A stretch of 64,000 nt of DNA. It comes from Pararhodobacter marinus. GTDB taxonomy: Bacteria > Pseudomonadota > Alphaproteobacteria > Rhodobacterales > Rhodobacteraceae. The notes under the pieces were generated by a model. That model was given only the letters and a program-made list of their open reading frames with translations. It had not been told where the DNA came from and made no database searches. Positions 18,279-26,753 of this stretch are shown piece after piece (position 1 is the first letter of the stretch; each line of letters opens with the position of its first letter). Made by a program: the position numbers and the translations under genes. The stretch lies in contig NZ_QEYD01000002.1 in NCBI RefSeq assembly GCF_003122215.1, positions 423,872-487,871 on the forward strand. The letters are read 5' to 3'.

Positions 18279-18308
18279 GTTCCAATATTCAGAACGCACT
18301 CCAGTATT
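18279..18308. promoter_or_regulatory. Imperfect IclR-type palindrome plus second half-copy upstream of tctC
   Basis: GTTCCAATATTCAGAAC (18279-18295) matches the palindrome at 14624 at 15 of 17 positions. A second partial copy, ACTCCAGTATT, starts 19 bases later (18298-18308), about two helical turns away on the same face. The pair lies between IclR gene 2 and tctC, 82-111 bases before the tctC start, suiting co-operative binding and control of both directions. Confidence 0.65.
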
Positions 18309-18389
18309 GCGAGACAAAAACGCGCGTGCTAGCCTCCGACTCGTCTGGGAGGACAGCGCCCGCGCAGGGCGCCGACATGGGAGGATTTC

Positions 18390-19340
18390 ATGCGGAAGAC
18401 TTTGGCTTCGTCGCTGGCGCTGATCGTCGGCTTTGGTGCAACGCAGGCCCTGGCCGAATGGCCCGAGCGTCCGATCACGATGATCGTGCCCTACAACCCC
18501 GGCGGCACGACCGACATTCTGGCCCGCCGCGCCGCCGATGCGATCTCGGCCGCCGTGGGGCAGCCCGTCGTGGTGGAAAACCGGCCCGGCGCGGGCGGTG
18601 TCGTCGGCGCCACGCAGGCCGCGCAGGCCGAGGGCGACGGCTACACGATCTTTTTCGGCAACAATGCCACGCAGGTCGTTCAGCCGCTGATCAATCCGGC
18701 CGTCAGCTATGACCCGCAGGCCGATTTCGTGGGCGTCGCCACCGTCGCCGACGCGGCGAGCTTCCTCGCTGTCAACGGCGATCTGCCGGTGACCAATGTC
18801 GAAGAATTCGTGAGCTGGCTGGGTGAGAACGACGCGACCTATGGCACGGCGGGCGTGGGCTCGATGGGGCAGTTCACCGCCGAGATGTTCCTTCTGGCGA
18901 CCGAAACCGACGCCACGCATATCCCCTATCAGGGATCGAACAACGCGATGGCGGCGGTGATGTCGGGCGAGATCGACTTCATGGCCGATCCGGTCGCGGC
19001 CACGCAGGCGGGCGACAGCCACCTGCGCATCATCGCCGCCCTGACCGCCGACCGCCATCCGAACCTGCCTGACATGCCCACCGCGCGCGAGCAGGGCGTG
19101 GACATGGCGATCGAAGGCTGGTTCGGCGTCTGGGCGCCCGATGGCACCGATCCCGCCTATCTGCAGGCGATGTCGGCGCCCCTGGCCGATCTGGTCGCCA
19201 GCGACGATTACCGTGAGCAGGTGCTGCGCATGGGGATCCTGCCGATCTATCGCGATCCGGCGGCCACCGATGCGGCGGTCAACGCGATGATGGTCGATTT
19301 CGCCGAGATCCGCGACGCGGCCGGCATCACGATCGAATAA
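18390..19340 (+). CDS. TctC/Bug family periplasmic substrate-binding protein of a TTT transporter
   Basis: This 316-residue protein has a signal peptide ending near TQALA (residue ~22). The mature protein starts EWPERPITMIVPYNPGGTTD and contains the Bug-family VVVENRPGAGGVVG and YGTAGVGSMGQF motifs. These bind the carboxylate group of the ligand, typically a di- or tricarboxylate or aromatic acid. It is the first gene of the operon tctC-crotonase-tctB-tctA. A hairpin follows the stop and may lower downstream expression relative to the binding protein. Confidence 0.95.
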   Translation: MRKTLASSLALIVGFGATQALAEWPERPITMIVPYNPGGTTDILARRAADAISAAVGQPVVVENRPGAGGVVGATQAAQAEGDGYTIFFGNNATQVVQPLINPAVSYDPQADFVGVATVADAASFLAVNGDLPVTNVEEFVSWLGENDATYGTAGVGSMGQFTAEMFLLATETDATHIPYQGSNNAMAAVMSGEIDFMADPVAATQAGDSHLRIIAALTADRHPNLPDMPTAREQGVDMAIEGWFGVWAPDGTDPAYLQAMSAPLADLVASDDYREQVLRMGILPIYRDPAATDAAVNAMMVDFAEIRDAAGITIE

Positions 19341-19348
19341 GGCCTTCG

Positions 19349-19372
19349 GCCCCCGCCCGAAACGGCGGGGGC
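19349..19372 (+). terminator. Hairpin after tctC, possible attenuator
   Basis: GCCCCCGCC pairs with GGCGGGGGC around a six-base loop and is followed only by TTTG. It is a weak terminator or mRNA-stabilising 3' hairpin inside the operon, commonly seen after binding-protein genes. Confidence 0.6.
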
Positions 19373-19392
19373 TTTGCCATCGGGTGGGATTC

Positions 19393-20136
19393 ATGAATTT
19401 CGACAATATCGACTATCTCGAACAGGGCGGCATCGCCGAGATCACGATCCGCCGCCCCGAGAAGAAAAATGCGCTGACGTCGCAGATGTTCACCGATCTG
19501 CGCGCCTGTTTCGACGCTTTCGCGGCGGGCGACGCGCGGGTGGCGATCCTGAAATCCGTAAGCGACGACGTGTTCAGCGCGGGCGCCGATCTGACCGATC
19601 CGCCCGAGCGCTTCTGGGAAGGCGTGCCCGAGCTGGGCTTTCGCTGCGACAAGCCGATCATCGCCGCGCTCAGCGGCAAGGTGATCGGCGCGGCGGTCGT
19701 GCTGACGCAGATGTGCGACCTTGTCGTGATGACCGAGGATGCCGCGCTGATCTATCCCGAGGCCAAGGTCGGCGTCGCCAAGGGCGCGGTGTCGATCCTG
19801 ACGAAGCGGATGCCGCTGCGCGTCGCGCTGGAAATGATGTTTACGGGCGAGCCGCTGAGCGCCGAGCGTGCCTATCAGGTGGGCGTGGCCAATGCGCTGG
19901 TGCCGCCGGGCGAGCATGTCGCCCATGCCCGCGCGCTGGCGCAGAAGATCGCCGCCAACGCGCCCCTGGTGGTCGAGATGCTCAAGCGGATGTCGCTGGA
20001 CACGCTGGGCGATGCGCCGATGCAGATGCAGATCGACATGGCCGCGCGGGTCGAGCGGGTGATGACGTCCGAGGATGCCGTCAACGCGCTGAAAGCCTTC
20101 AAGGCCAAACGCAAGCCGGTGTTCCATGGCCGCTGA
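19393..20136 (+). CDS. Enoyl-CoA hydratase/isomerase (crotonase) family protein
   Basis: This protein of about 247 residues has the crotonase fold. The oxyanion-hole region DDVFSAGADL and the second loop KVIGAAVVLTQMCDLVVMTEDA are visible. The usual catalytic Glu positions are partly changed (the second loop lacks the typical GGG), so hydratase, isomerase or hydrolase activity cannot be chosen. It lies within the TTT transporter operon, between tctC and tctB, and its end overlaps tctB by 11 bases. A role in processing the CoA ester of the imported acid is likely. Confidence 0.85.
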   Translation: MNFDNIDYLEQGGIAEITIRRPEKKNALTSQMFTDLRACFDAFAAGDARVAILKSVSDDVFSAGADLTDPPERFWEGVPELGFRCDKPIIAALSGKVIGAAVVLTQMCDLVVMTEDAALIYPEAKVGVAKGAVSILTKRMPLRVALEMMFTGEPLSAERAYQVGVANALVPPGEHVAHARALAQKIAANAPLVVEMLKRMSLDTLGDAPMQMQIDMAARVERVMTSEDAVNALKAFKAKRKPVFHGR

Positions 20137-20620
20137 GCCCCGGCCCGAGGGGACGCCGCCGCGCGGGTTGCGCGGTGTCCTGACCTCGCGCGAGGGGCTG
20201 GGCGCGCTGTTCCTGCTCATCTGCGCGTTGGTCGTGGGGATCGAGGCCTCGGGCCTGTCGATGGGGCGCGGGCGCATGGTCGGGCCGGGCTATTTCCCGG
20301 CGATCCTGTGCGGGCTTTTCGTGCTGTTCGCGGTGATCCTGCTGGTGCAGGCCATCGCGCCGGGACGGGTGAGCGTAGAATTCGGCCCGCTCAGACCGCC
20401 CGCGATGATGATCGCCGCCATCGCTGGCTTTTGCCTGACATTCCCGTTCCTCGGTGCGGGCGGGGCGATCATCGTGCTGGTGGTGATTGCCGCCCTGGCC
20501 GAAAGCGGGCGCGGACCGGTTGAGCTGCTTGTCCTGTCGGTGGTGTTGGTGGCGCTGGTGTGGCTGGTGTTCCGCATCGGGCTGAACCTGCAATTGCCGA
20601 TGTATCCGGGAGACGTGTGA
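20126..20620 (+). CDS. TctB family small membrane subunit of TTT transporter
   Basis: This 164-residue protein has four hydrophobic segments (around residues 27-43, 55-73, 91-106 and 110-150) with the family's GPGYFPAILCGLF stretch after helix 1. It pairs with TctA in the inner membrane. It overlaps the crotonase gene by 11 bases and tctA by one base (TGATG), which supports tight translational coupling. Confidence 0.88.
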   Translation: MAAEPRPEGTPPRGLRGVLTSREGLGALFLLICALVVGIEASGLSMGRGRMVGPGYFPAILCGLFVLFAVILLVQAIAPGRVSVEFGPLRPPAMMIAAIAGFCLTFPFLGAGGAIIVLVVIAALAESGRGPVELLVLSVVLVALVWLVFRIGLNLQLPMYPGDV

Positions 20621-22116
20621 TGATCGAGAACCTGATGCTGGGGTTCGAGGTCGCGTTTTCGGCCTCGACGCTGTTCTACTGCTTCCTCGGCGTGTCCATC
20701 GGCATGTTCATCGGCGTGCTGCCCGGCGTGGGGCCGCTGGCGGCGATCTCGATGCTGCTGCCGCTGACCTATTACACCACGCCCACCAACGCGCTGGTGA
20801 TGCTGGCGGGCATCTATTACGGCGCGCAATACGGCGGCTCGGTCGCTTCGATCCTGCTCAGACTGCCCGGTACGGCGTCCAGCGCGGTGGTCTGTCTCGA
20901 CGGCTACGAGATGACGCGCAAGGGCCGGGCAGGGGCGGCCCTGTTCCTGTCGGCGGTGGCGTCCTTCATCGGCGGGTCGATCGGCATCATCCTGATGGCG
21001 GCTTTCGCCCCTGCGCTGGCGGAATTCGCGCTGCGCTTCGGCAGTCAGGAATACTTCATGCTGATGGTGCTGGGTCTTGTCGCCGCCTCGACCCTGTCCG
21101 AGGGATCGGCGGTCAAGGGGCTGGCCATGGTGATCTTCGGGCTGGTCCTGGGCATTGTCGGGCTCGACACGATTTCCGGCACGATGCGCTTTACCTATGG
21201 CGAGATGCAGCTGGTCGACGGGATTTCGCTGGTGGCCTCGGCCATGGGGCTGTTCGGTCTGAGCGAGATCCTCGTGAATATCGGCAAGGGCGACCGGGCG
21301 GTCAGCGCCTACAAGGTGACGATGCGCTCGATGATCCCGACGCGGCAGGAGCTGCGCGATTGCTGGCCCGCGATCTGGCGCGGCTCGGCCATCGGGTCGT
21401 TCTTCGGCGCGCTGCCGGGGACGGGGTCGACCATCGCATCCTTCTTCTCGTATGCGGTCGAACGCAAGGTCGCGCGCAACGCCAAGACCATGGGGCAGGG
21501 CGCCGTCGAAGGCGTCGCGGGGCCTGAGGCCGCCAACAACTCGGCCGCGCAGACCGCGTTCATCCCGACCCTGACGCTGGGCGTGCCGGGCGATGCGGTG
21601 ATGGCGCTGATGCTCGGGGCGATGATCGTGCACGGGGTCCAGCCGGGAGCGGCGATGCTGAACGATACGCCCGAGGTTTTCTGGGGCCTGATCGCCAGCT
21701 TCTGGATCGGCAACCTGATCCTCGTGATCTTCAACATCCCGCTGATCGGGCTGTGGGTGAGCCTCTTGCGCATTCCCTATCGCTGGCTCTATCCCGCCAT
21801 CGTCGTGCTGATCGTGATCGGCACCTATTCGGTCAACCTGTCGGTCTTCGATGTCTACCAGCTTCTGGCCTTCGGGGTGCTGGGATGGCTGTTGCGCATC
21901 CTCGCCTTTCCGACCGCGCCGCTGGTGCTCGGCATCGTGCTGGGACCGATGATCGAAGAGAATTTCCGCCGCTCGCTGATGCTGTCGCGGGGGGAATACA
22001 CGACCTTCCTGGACCGCCCGATTTCGCTGATCCTGTTCCTGGCGACGCTGGCGATCATCGGGGCACAGGTGGTGTTGCCGCTCTGGCGCCGCTGGCAAGC
22101 CCGCGCCGAGGCGTGA
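20620..22116 (+). CDS. TctA family large permease of TTT transporter
   Basis: This 498-residue protein with about 11-12 membrane helices carries the TctA signatures GVLPGVGPLAAISMLLPLTY near the N-terminus and FFGALPGTGSTIASFFSYAVE in the second half. These are the internally repeated GxLPGxG substrate-path motifs. It forms the translocation channel with TctB and receives ligand from TctC. It is the last gene of the operon, ended by a strong terminator. Confidence 0.96.
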   Translation: MIENLMLGFEVAFSASTLFYCFLGVSIGMFIGVLPGVGPLAAISMLLPLTYYTTPTNALVMLAGIYYGAQYGGSVASILLRLPGTASSAVVCLDGYEMTRKGRAGAALFLSAVASFIGGSIGIILMAAFAPALAEFALRFGSQEYFMLMVLGLVAASTLSEGSAVKGLAMVIFGLVLGIVGLDTISGTMRFTYGEMQLVDGISLVASAMGLFGLSEILVNIGKGDRAVSAYKVTMRSMIPTRQELRDCWPAIWRGSAIGSFFGALPGTGSTIASFFSYAVERKVARNAKTMGQGAVEGVAGPEAANNSAAQTAFIPTLTLGVPGDAVMALMLGAMIVHGVQPGAAMLNDTPEVFWGLIASFWIGNLILVIFNIPLIGLWVSLLRIPYRWLYPAIVVLIVIGTYSVNLSVFDVYQLLAFGVLGWLLRILAFPTAPLVLGIVLGPMIEENFRRSLMLSRGEYTTFLDRPISLILFLATLAIIGAQVVLPLWRRWQARAEA

Positions 22117-22123
22117 CGCGGCG

Positions 22124-22152
22124 AAAGGCCCGGCGGGAAAGCCGGGCCTTTT
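22124..22152. terminator. Bidirectional terminator after tctA and the facing small gene
   Basis: AAAGGCCCGGC-GGGAAA-GCCGGGCCTTTT forms an 8-bp GC stem with A- and T-runs on either side. It serves tctA on the plus strand and the small exported-protein gene ending at 22167 on the minus strand. Confidence 0.9.
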
Positions 22153-22166
22153 CAGTCATGCAGGGG

Positions 22167-22439
22167 TCAGTGCGTGCCGTTCGGGCAATGGCCGGTCTCG
22201 GTCGAGACCCAGATGCCGGGATACCAGGCATCGCCGCCTTCCAACTCGACCAGAAGCCAGCCATCGACCATCTGGAAGGCCTCGATCCGCATGCAGGCAT
22301 TGAAGCGATAAAGCTGTTCGCTGTTCACGGTCGGCTGGGCCTGCGCGATGCCGGGCGTGACCACGTAGAAGGTCACGGCCGAGGCGGCGGCGGGGGCAAG
22401 AAGCGCAAGGGCGGCGGCGGCAAGGGCTGTTCTGAACAT
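22167..22439 (-). CDS. Small exported protein 1 (SH3-like)
   Basis: This 90-residue protein has a clear signal peptide (MFRTALAAAALALLAPAAASA). The ~68-residue mature part has the pattern of a bacterial SH3-like domain: VVTPGIAQAQPTVNSEQLYRFNACMRIEAF, then VDGWLLVELEGGDAWYPGIWV. Two cysteines could form a disulfide. The function is unknown. It is the last of five small exported-protein genes on this strand. Confidence 0.75.
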   Translation of the reverse strand: MFRTALAAAALALLAPAAASAVTFYVVTPGIAQAQPTVNSEQLYRFNACMRIEAFQMVDGWLLVELEGGDAWYPGIWVSTETGHCPNGTH

Positions 22440-22536
22440 GGGAAATCTCCAAAAAGGGTGTGAATGACTTTATCCAGTGGGGGTGAGTGTGCCCGACGGG
22501 CGGGCCTGTGTCAGGGATCTTGTCCCGGCTGCGGCG

Positions 22537-22893
22537 TCAGAAGCGCGACAAGGCACCGATCATGACGGCCCCCAGAGCCAGCGCGCCGATGACCTCGCGG
22601 GCATGGTCGTCGCGCTCCATCCGGTAGGGGGCGTCGCTGTGGCATCCCGCCTCGACCGGGCGCAGGCGGTCGGCCGGATACCAACCGCGCACCGTTTCGA
22701 ACTCGACCAGGGCGTAACCCCAGCGCAGGCTGAGCACCTCGACCCGCCCGCATTCGCGCACCGCACCGGTCATCGCGCTTTCGGGATCGGGCCGGGCAAA
22801 AAGCGGGCTGGTAGAGGTGACAAGCGCCGTATCGGCAGAAGCGACGGAAGCGGCGAGGGCGAGCGGGGCGGCGAGCAGGCACTTGCGGACCAT
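22537..22893 (-). CDS. Small exported protein 2 (SH3-like, C-terminal membrane segment)
   Basis: This 118-residue protein has a signal peptide ending near SVASA, an SH3-like core (SPLFARPDPESAMTGAVRECGRVEVLSLRWGYALVEFETVRGWYPADRL), two cysteines and a hydrophobic C-terminus, VIGALALGAVMIGALSRF, that may anchor it. It resembles exported proteins 1 and 5 in layout. No specific function can be assigned. Confidence 0.75.
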   Translation of the reverse strand: MVRKCLLAAPLALAASVASADTALVTSTSPLFARPDPESAMTGAVRECGRVEVLSLRWGYALVEFETVRGWYPADRLRPVEAGCHSDAPYRMERDDHAREVIGALALGAVMIGALSRF

Positions 22894-22920
22894 GGCAGGA
22901 TCCTTTCGGTTGCGTGGGGA

Positions 22921-23172
22921 TCAGCGGCGCGAGAGCAGAAGACCGATGGCCAGACCCACGACAGCGGCGCCCACGGCGATATCGGTCTGGGTCTGCGGGT
23001 TCTGGCGCGGGCGCTGCGGCTGATGGGGCTGAGCGGGGCGCACGACGGGGTAGAAATAGACGGAGCCGGATGCGGTGGGCTCGACCGGGGTGCCGTAATC
23101 GCTGGCATGAGCGGGCAGGGCGTTGATCAGGGTCGCGGCGGCGGTAAGCGAGAAGATGGCGTTGCGAAACAT
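22921..23172 (-). CDS. Small exported or membrane protein 3
   Basis: This 83-residue protein has a signal peptide (MFRNAIFSLTAAATLINALPAHA), a Pro/Gln-rich middle (PAQPHQPQRPRQNPQTQ) and a final hydrophobic helix, AVGAAVVGLAIGLLLSRR. The start at 23172 is preceded by AAAGGA. The N-terminal MFRN is shared with exported protein 5, suggesting common ancestry. No family is recognised. Confidence 0.7.
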   Translation of the reverse strand: MFRNAIFSLTAAATLINALPAHASDYGTPVEPTASGSVYFYPVVRPAQPHQPQRPRQNPQTQTDIAVGAAVVGLAIGLLLSRR

Positions 23173-23295
23173 GGGGCAGGTCCTTTCAGGGGTTCGGGTT
23201 GGGTTGTCTCTTTCGATGTCTTCACTCTGCCCCGAGTCGCGATTCCGCGCGGTTCCCGGGGGAACAGGGGCGCGCAGACCGGCTGAGCACGCATG

Positions 23296-23320
23296 AAAAA
23301 ACGGACCCTCGCGGGTCCGT
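23296..23320 (-). terminator. Terminator of exported-protein gene 4
   Basis: On the minus strand, ACGGACCC/GGGTCCGT with a four-base loop is followed by a run of six T. It lies 25 bases beyond the stop at 23345, so gene 4 is transcribed separately from gene 3. Confidence 0.85.
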
Positions 23321-23344
23321 TTCGGGGTGTCTTGATCGGAGCGA

Positions 23345-23629
23345 TCAGCGAAAGAAGAATTGCGCGTCACGACCCCAGCCGCGTCTGCCAGGCGTCTCGA
23401 CGATCCGGCACAGTTCACGCACCCCGTGGCGCCCGTGCAAACGGGTGCAGCGCGTGCTCAAGGCGGTGCCGATCTCGCCCTCGGATGGCGCGCCGTAGCG
23501 CTCGCTGAACGTTTGTGGCGCTTGCGGCTCGGCTCCGGTGGTGTAGCGCTGCTGATAGCCATAGGTGGTGGCAAGGGCGGGGCTCAGCGCGGCCGAGGCG
23601 GCGAGGGTCAGAAGGATGGCGCGGATCAT
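23345..23629 (-). CDS. Small exported protein 4
   Basis: This 94-residue protein has a signal peptide ending near SPALA. The mature part is Tyr/Arg-rich, with TYGYQQRYTTG, an acidic SEGEIG segment and two cysteines (CTRLHGRHGVRELC), and it ends FFFR. I do not recognise a domain. It has its own terminator. The start at 23629 is the only one that yields a signal peptide. Confidence 0.65.
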   Translation of the reverse strand: MIRAILLTLAASAALSPALATTYGYQQRYTTGAEPQAPQTFSERYGAPSEGEIGTALSTRCTRLHGRHGVRELCRIVETPGRRGWGRDAQFFFR

Positions 23630-23715
23630 GGGATCTCCCTTGGGTTTGCGGTTCGATCCTTGCTTTATGCGCGGTCCCCGCGGATCGCGCGGTTCCACAG
23701 GGAACACGAACGCGA

Positions 23716-23741
23716 AACGGGCCCCGCCAAGGGGGCCCGTT
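23716..23741 (-). terminator. Hairpin after exported-protein gene 5
   Basis: AACGGGCCCC/GGGGCCCGTT is a 10-bp stem with a six-base loop, 20 bases beyond the stop at 23761. The T-run is weak (CGTTTCGC), so termination may be partial. Confidence 0.65.
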
Positions 23742-23760
23742 CTTGGCAAACCTGCAAGGA

Positions 23761-24072
23761 TCAGTAGCCGCGCGAATAGCCCGAATGCCCGCCGGACGCC
23801 GCCGGCCGATAGCCCGCGTTGCAATGCGCGTTGCTGTCCGAGACATAGCGCCCGGACAGCCAGCCATAGCGGCCCTGCCAGCTGGCGCGGACCCAGCCGT
23901 CCTGCCATTCGTGGGTGTCGATCACCGCGCAGCGCGGCAAGGTGGTGATGACGGCATAATGCGTCGACGGGCCGCTGCGGAAATTGACTCCCCCGGTGGT
24001 CCAGGCCTCGCTCGCCGAAGCGGCGGCGGGCAGTAGGGTCAGCGTGGCGGCGATGAGAAGATTGCGGAACAT
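23761..24072 (-). CDS. Small exported SH3-domain protein 5
   Basis: This 103-residue protein has a signal peptide (MFRNLLIAATLTLLPAAASA) and a canonical bacterial SH3 domain: VNFRSGPSTHYAVITTLPRC, then WVRASWQGRYGWLSGRYVS. A Gly/Ser/Tyr tail follows. SH3b domains commonly bind peptidoglycan or peptides in the periplasm. It is the clearest domain match among the five exported proteins here. Confidence 0.85.
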   Translation of the reverse strand: MFRNLLIAATLTLLPAAASASEAWTTGGVNFRSGPSTHYAVITTLPRCAVIDTHEWQDGWVRASWQGRYGWLSGRYVSDSNAHCNAGYRPAASGGHSGYSRGY

Positions 24073-24173
24073 GGCGATGAAATCCTTTCAAAAGATCGGG
24101 TTGCCCGGCGACATGGCCGGCACCGTCTTTCTAGGCGTCGCGACAGAGCGGCGCGGTTCCGCAGGGAACAGGC

Positions 24174-25997
24174 TCAGCGATCCGTCAGCGTGAACAGATC
24201 GAGCGGGCCGAAACCCCGGATCTCGTGACGACCGAGCGGGCGCAGGGGCGTTCGGGCCAGGGCTGCGGCGCCGGGGCCGATCACCGCGGCGGGGCCAAGG
24301 CGTTTGCCCGCCTGTTCCAGTCGCGCAGCCAGATTCACGCAGGCGCCATGCGCGGTGTAATCGATGCGCGACGCGGTGCCGACATCGCCCAGAACCGCCG
24401 CGCCGCTCTCGATCCCGATCCGCGTGCGCCCGAGTTGAAGATCGGCGCGCAAGGCGTCGGTTTCGCGGATGATTTCGCGCGCTGCCGCCAGGGCGTGATC
24501 GACATGCCCGTCCTGATCGAGCGGGGCGTTGAACAGCGCATGAACCGCGTCGCCGACGATCTTGTCGACCATCCCGCCATGGCGAAGGATCACTGCGCAG
24601 ACGGTGTCGAAATAGCGATCCAGCGCAGCGATCAGCGCTTCGGGATCGCGGTTGCGGGTGGCTTCGGTGAAGCCTTCGAGATCGGTGAAGAATGCCGTGA
24701 CTTCACGCCTTTCCCCGGCGAGCCTGAGAAGACCCGGTCGCGCCGCCAGCTGCGAGACGACGACAGGCGGCAGGCTTTGACCCATCCTGTGGCGCAGCGC
24801 ACGCTCGGCCCGGGCGGTCAACGCGGCCTGCGCAATCAGCGCGATCGTCGCCGCCCCGATGAGCATGAGCGCGGGCAATAGCGGATCAAGAAGCCGTCCG
24901 TCCGCCAGATGAGCCAGCATCGCGCCCGCAGAGAGCGTCGCGCCAAGGCCCAGGGCCAGCGCCGCGCCCCAGAGCGGCGTCATCACCGGCAGCGCCACGG
25001 CAAGGAGCCCGCCTGCGACCGCGAGGCCTGCGGCCTCGATCCGCCCGGCATGGCCGGGGCGCCAGGGCACGGCATCGGCCAGAAGGTCCGTGGTCAGGTC
25101 GGCGGCGATCTGCACGGACGGGTAAAGCGGCGCGGCCGAGGTAGGGCGCAACCCGCCACGCTGCGGGACGGAAGACCCGACGATCAGGATCTGGCCCTCG
25201 GGAAGTGCGGCTTCGCCGGACAGGACGGCCGCGGCATCCAGCGTGCGGGCGGCCCGCGCCGTGGCGTCGCGGGGGCGCAGGCGCAGGCTGGCCAGCGCAT
25301 CGAGCGGTATCGACAGATCGCCCAGCATCAAGCGCAATCCGTCCGCGGCCTGCGCGATCACCGGGGCCGGGACATCGCGCGCACGGCGGACCAGTTCCAG
25401 CGGCAGCGAGGGCAGCGCCCTGTCCCCGATGCGCATCGCCACCGGACCCAGCCGCACGCGCGCGCTGGAATCGCCCGGCAATGACAGGCTTGCCAGCGTG
25501 ACGCTGTCGGACAGGAAGCCCGGGCATGGCGCCTCGGCCCCCGGGGCGGACCACAGGCGGGCGACGGCGTCCTGCGTCAGGCCCAATGCAGCAGGCGCGC
25601 CCGGCAGGCTTGCGCCGCTGGCCGACAGCAAGACGCCCAGCACCGTGGGCGCGCGCGAAAAGCTCGCAGCCAGCGCGAAGTTCTCGGCGGAAGCTTCGCA
25701 ATTTCCGGCGAAAACCACGTCCCAGCCGATCACCCGAGGACGGCTTTCCGCAAGCCGCGCCGCCAGCCGCGCCGAGCTGGCCCGCGACCACGGCGCGCCC
25801 GTGTCGTCATGGCGGGGTATGTCGATGACGCGCAAGGCGGGCATCGTGGGCGCCGGGCCCAACCGGACCAGCGTGTCCAGCGCACGCTCTTGCCAGGCGG
25901 TCATCGCGGGCGGGCGCGTCCACAAGAGCGCAGCACCGACAAGACACAGGCCCAGCACGACAAGGGCTGCGAGCGGGCGGCGCGGCTGGTCAGGCAT
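24174..25997 (-). CDS. CHASE2 domain adenylate/guanylate cyclase
   Basis: This 607-residue membrane protein has an N-terminal helix (residues ~9-25), a periplasmic CHASE2 sensor domain to about 325 (DIPRHDDTGAPWSR, VIGWDVVFAG, ILIVGSSVPQRGG), three membrane helices and a C-terminal class III cyclase domain. The cyclase metal-binding aspartates lie in AFFTDLEGFTEAT and IVGDAVHALFNAP. The preceding Lys (VDKIVGD) and the VNLAARLE motif suggest adenylate cyclase activity. It overlaps the Crp-type gene by eight bases, so cAMP made here may act on that neighbour. Confidence 0.93.
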   Translation of the reverse strand: MPDQPRRPLAALVVLGLCLVGAALLWTRPPAMTAWQERALDTLVRLGPAPTMPALRVIDIPRHDDTGAPWSRASSARLAARLAESRPRVIGWDVVFAGNCEASAENFALAASFSRAPTVLGVLLSASGASLPGAPAALGLTQDAVARLWSAPGAEAPCPGFLSDSVTLASLSLPGDSSARVRLGPVAMRIGDRALPSLPLELVRRARDVPAPVIAQAADGLRLMLGDLSIPLDALASLRLRPRDATARAARTLDAAAVLSGEAALPEGQILIVGSSVPQRGGLRPTSAAPLYPSVQIAADLTTDLLADAVPWRPGHAGRIEAAGLAVAGGLLAVALPVMTPLWGAALALGLGATLSAGAMLAHLADGRLLDPLLPALMLIGAATIALIAQAALTARAERALRHRMGQSLPPVVVSQLAARPGLLRLAGERREVTAFFTDLEGFTEATRNRDPEALIAALDRYFDTVCAVILRHGGMVDKIVGDAVHALFNAPLDQDGHVDHALAAAREIIRETDALRADLQLGRTRIGIESGAAVLGDVGTASRIDYTAHGACVNLAARLEQAGKRLGPAAVIGPGAAALARTPLRPLGRHEIRGFGPLDLFTLTDR

Positions 25998-26679
25998 CGC
26001 CGCCCGCTTCAGCCCGCAAGCCCTTGATATCGCACCGCCAGGCACCGGCATCGTCAAGGATCAGCCCGTCGTCGCGAAAGTCCTGCAGGACCTTGTTCAC
26101 CTTGGGCCTCGTGGCGCCCAGCACGGCGGCAAGCTCGCCCTGCGAGAGGCCCAGCGACAGGCCCGCGCCCTCGGGGATGTCGGCGCCATGAAGCTGTTCG
26201 AGCGTGATCAGCAGGAAGCGCGCGACGCGGGCACGAAGCTGGTACAGAGCAATGGATTCAAGCTGCAGGGTGGTTGCGCGCAGCATCGTCGACAGGCGGG
26301 TTAGCGCGGCCTCGTAGAACGCCGGATCCTGCGCCGCCAGCCGGTCGAAATCACGCCGCGACAGGACATGCCCGGTCACGGGCCCTACCGCCGTGGCATC
26401 GGCGGAACGGGGCTGACGGTCGAAAAGCGCAATCTCGCCCAGCATTTCGCCCGCTTCGGCGTGCCGCAACACCAGCTCCTTGCCCGCCTGCGTGACCAGC
26501 GACACCCGGATCCGTCCGTCCTCAATCGCGACGAGCCAGTCGCCCGGATCGCCGCGCTGGAACAACACTTCGCCCGGGGCCCACCGGCGCGGACGCGCGG
26601 CGTCGGCAACGGCATCGAGCGCGTCGCCCGAGAGGCTTTCGAACATCTCGAAGGACTTCCAGAAGCCGCGATTGCGCAT
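25990..26679 (-). CDS. Crp/Fnr family regulator co-encoded with cyclase
   Basis: This 229-residue protein has an N-terminal cyclic-nucleotide-binding-like beta-roll (GEVLFQRGDPGDWLVAIEDGRIRVS, then GEMLGEIALFDRQPRSADATA, close to the cAMP phosphate-binding cassette) and a C-terminal winged helix (GLSQGELAAVLGATRPKVNKVLQDF). There is no N-terminal Cys cluster, so it is not Fnr-like. I start at 26679, where AAAGGGGA lies upstream. The FecR-like gene is upstream and the cyclase gene overlaps downstream. It is probably a cAMP-responsive regulator. Confidence 0.92.
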   Translation of the reverse strand: MRNRGFWKSFEMFESLSGDALDAVADAARPRRWAPGEVLFQRGDPGDWLVAIEDGRIRVSLVTQAGKELVLRHAEAGEMLGEIALFDRQPRSADATAVGPVTGHVLSRRDFDRLAAQDPAFYEAALTRLSTMLRATTLQLESIALYQLRARVARFLLITLEQLHGADIPEGAGLSLGLSQGELAAVLGATRPKVNKVLQDFRDDGLILDDAGAWRCDIKGLRAEAGGDA

Positions 26680-26753
26680 GTCGGGTCCCCTTTGCCGCAC
26701 CGCGATGGTGCCGCATCAAGAGGAAGGCGTAAAGCCCTGACCGCGCGCGGCTT

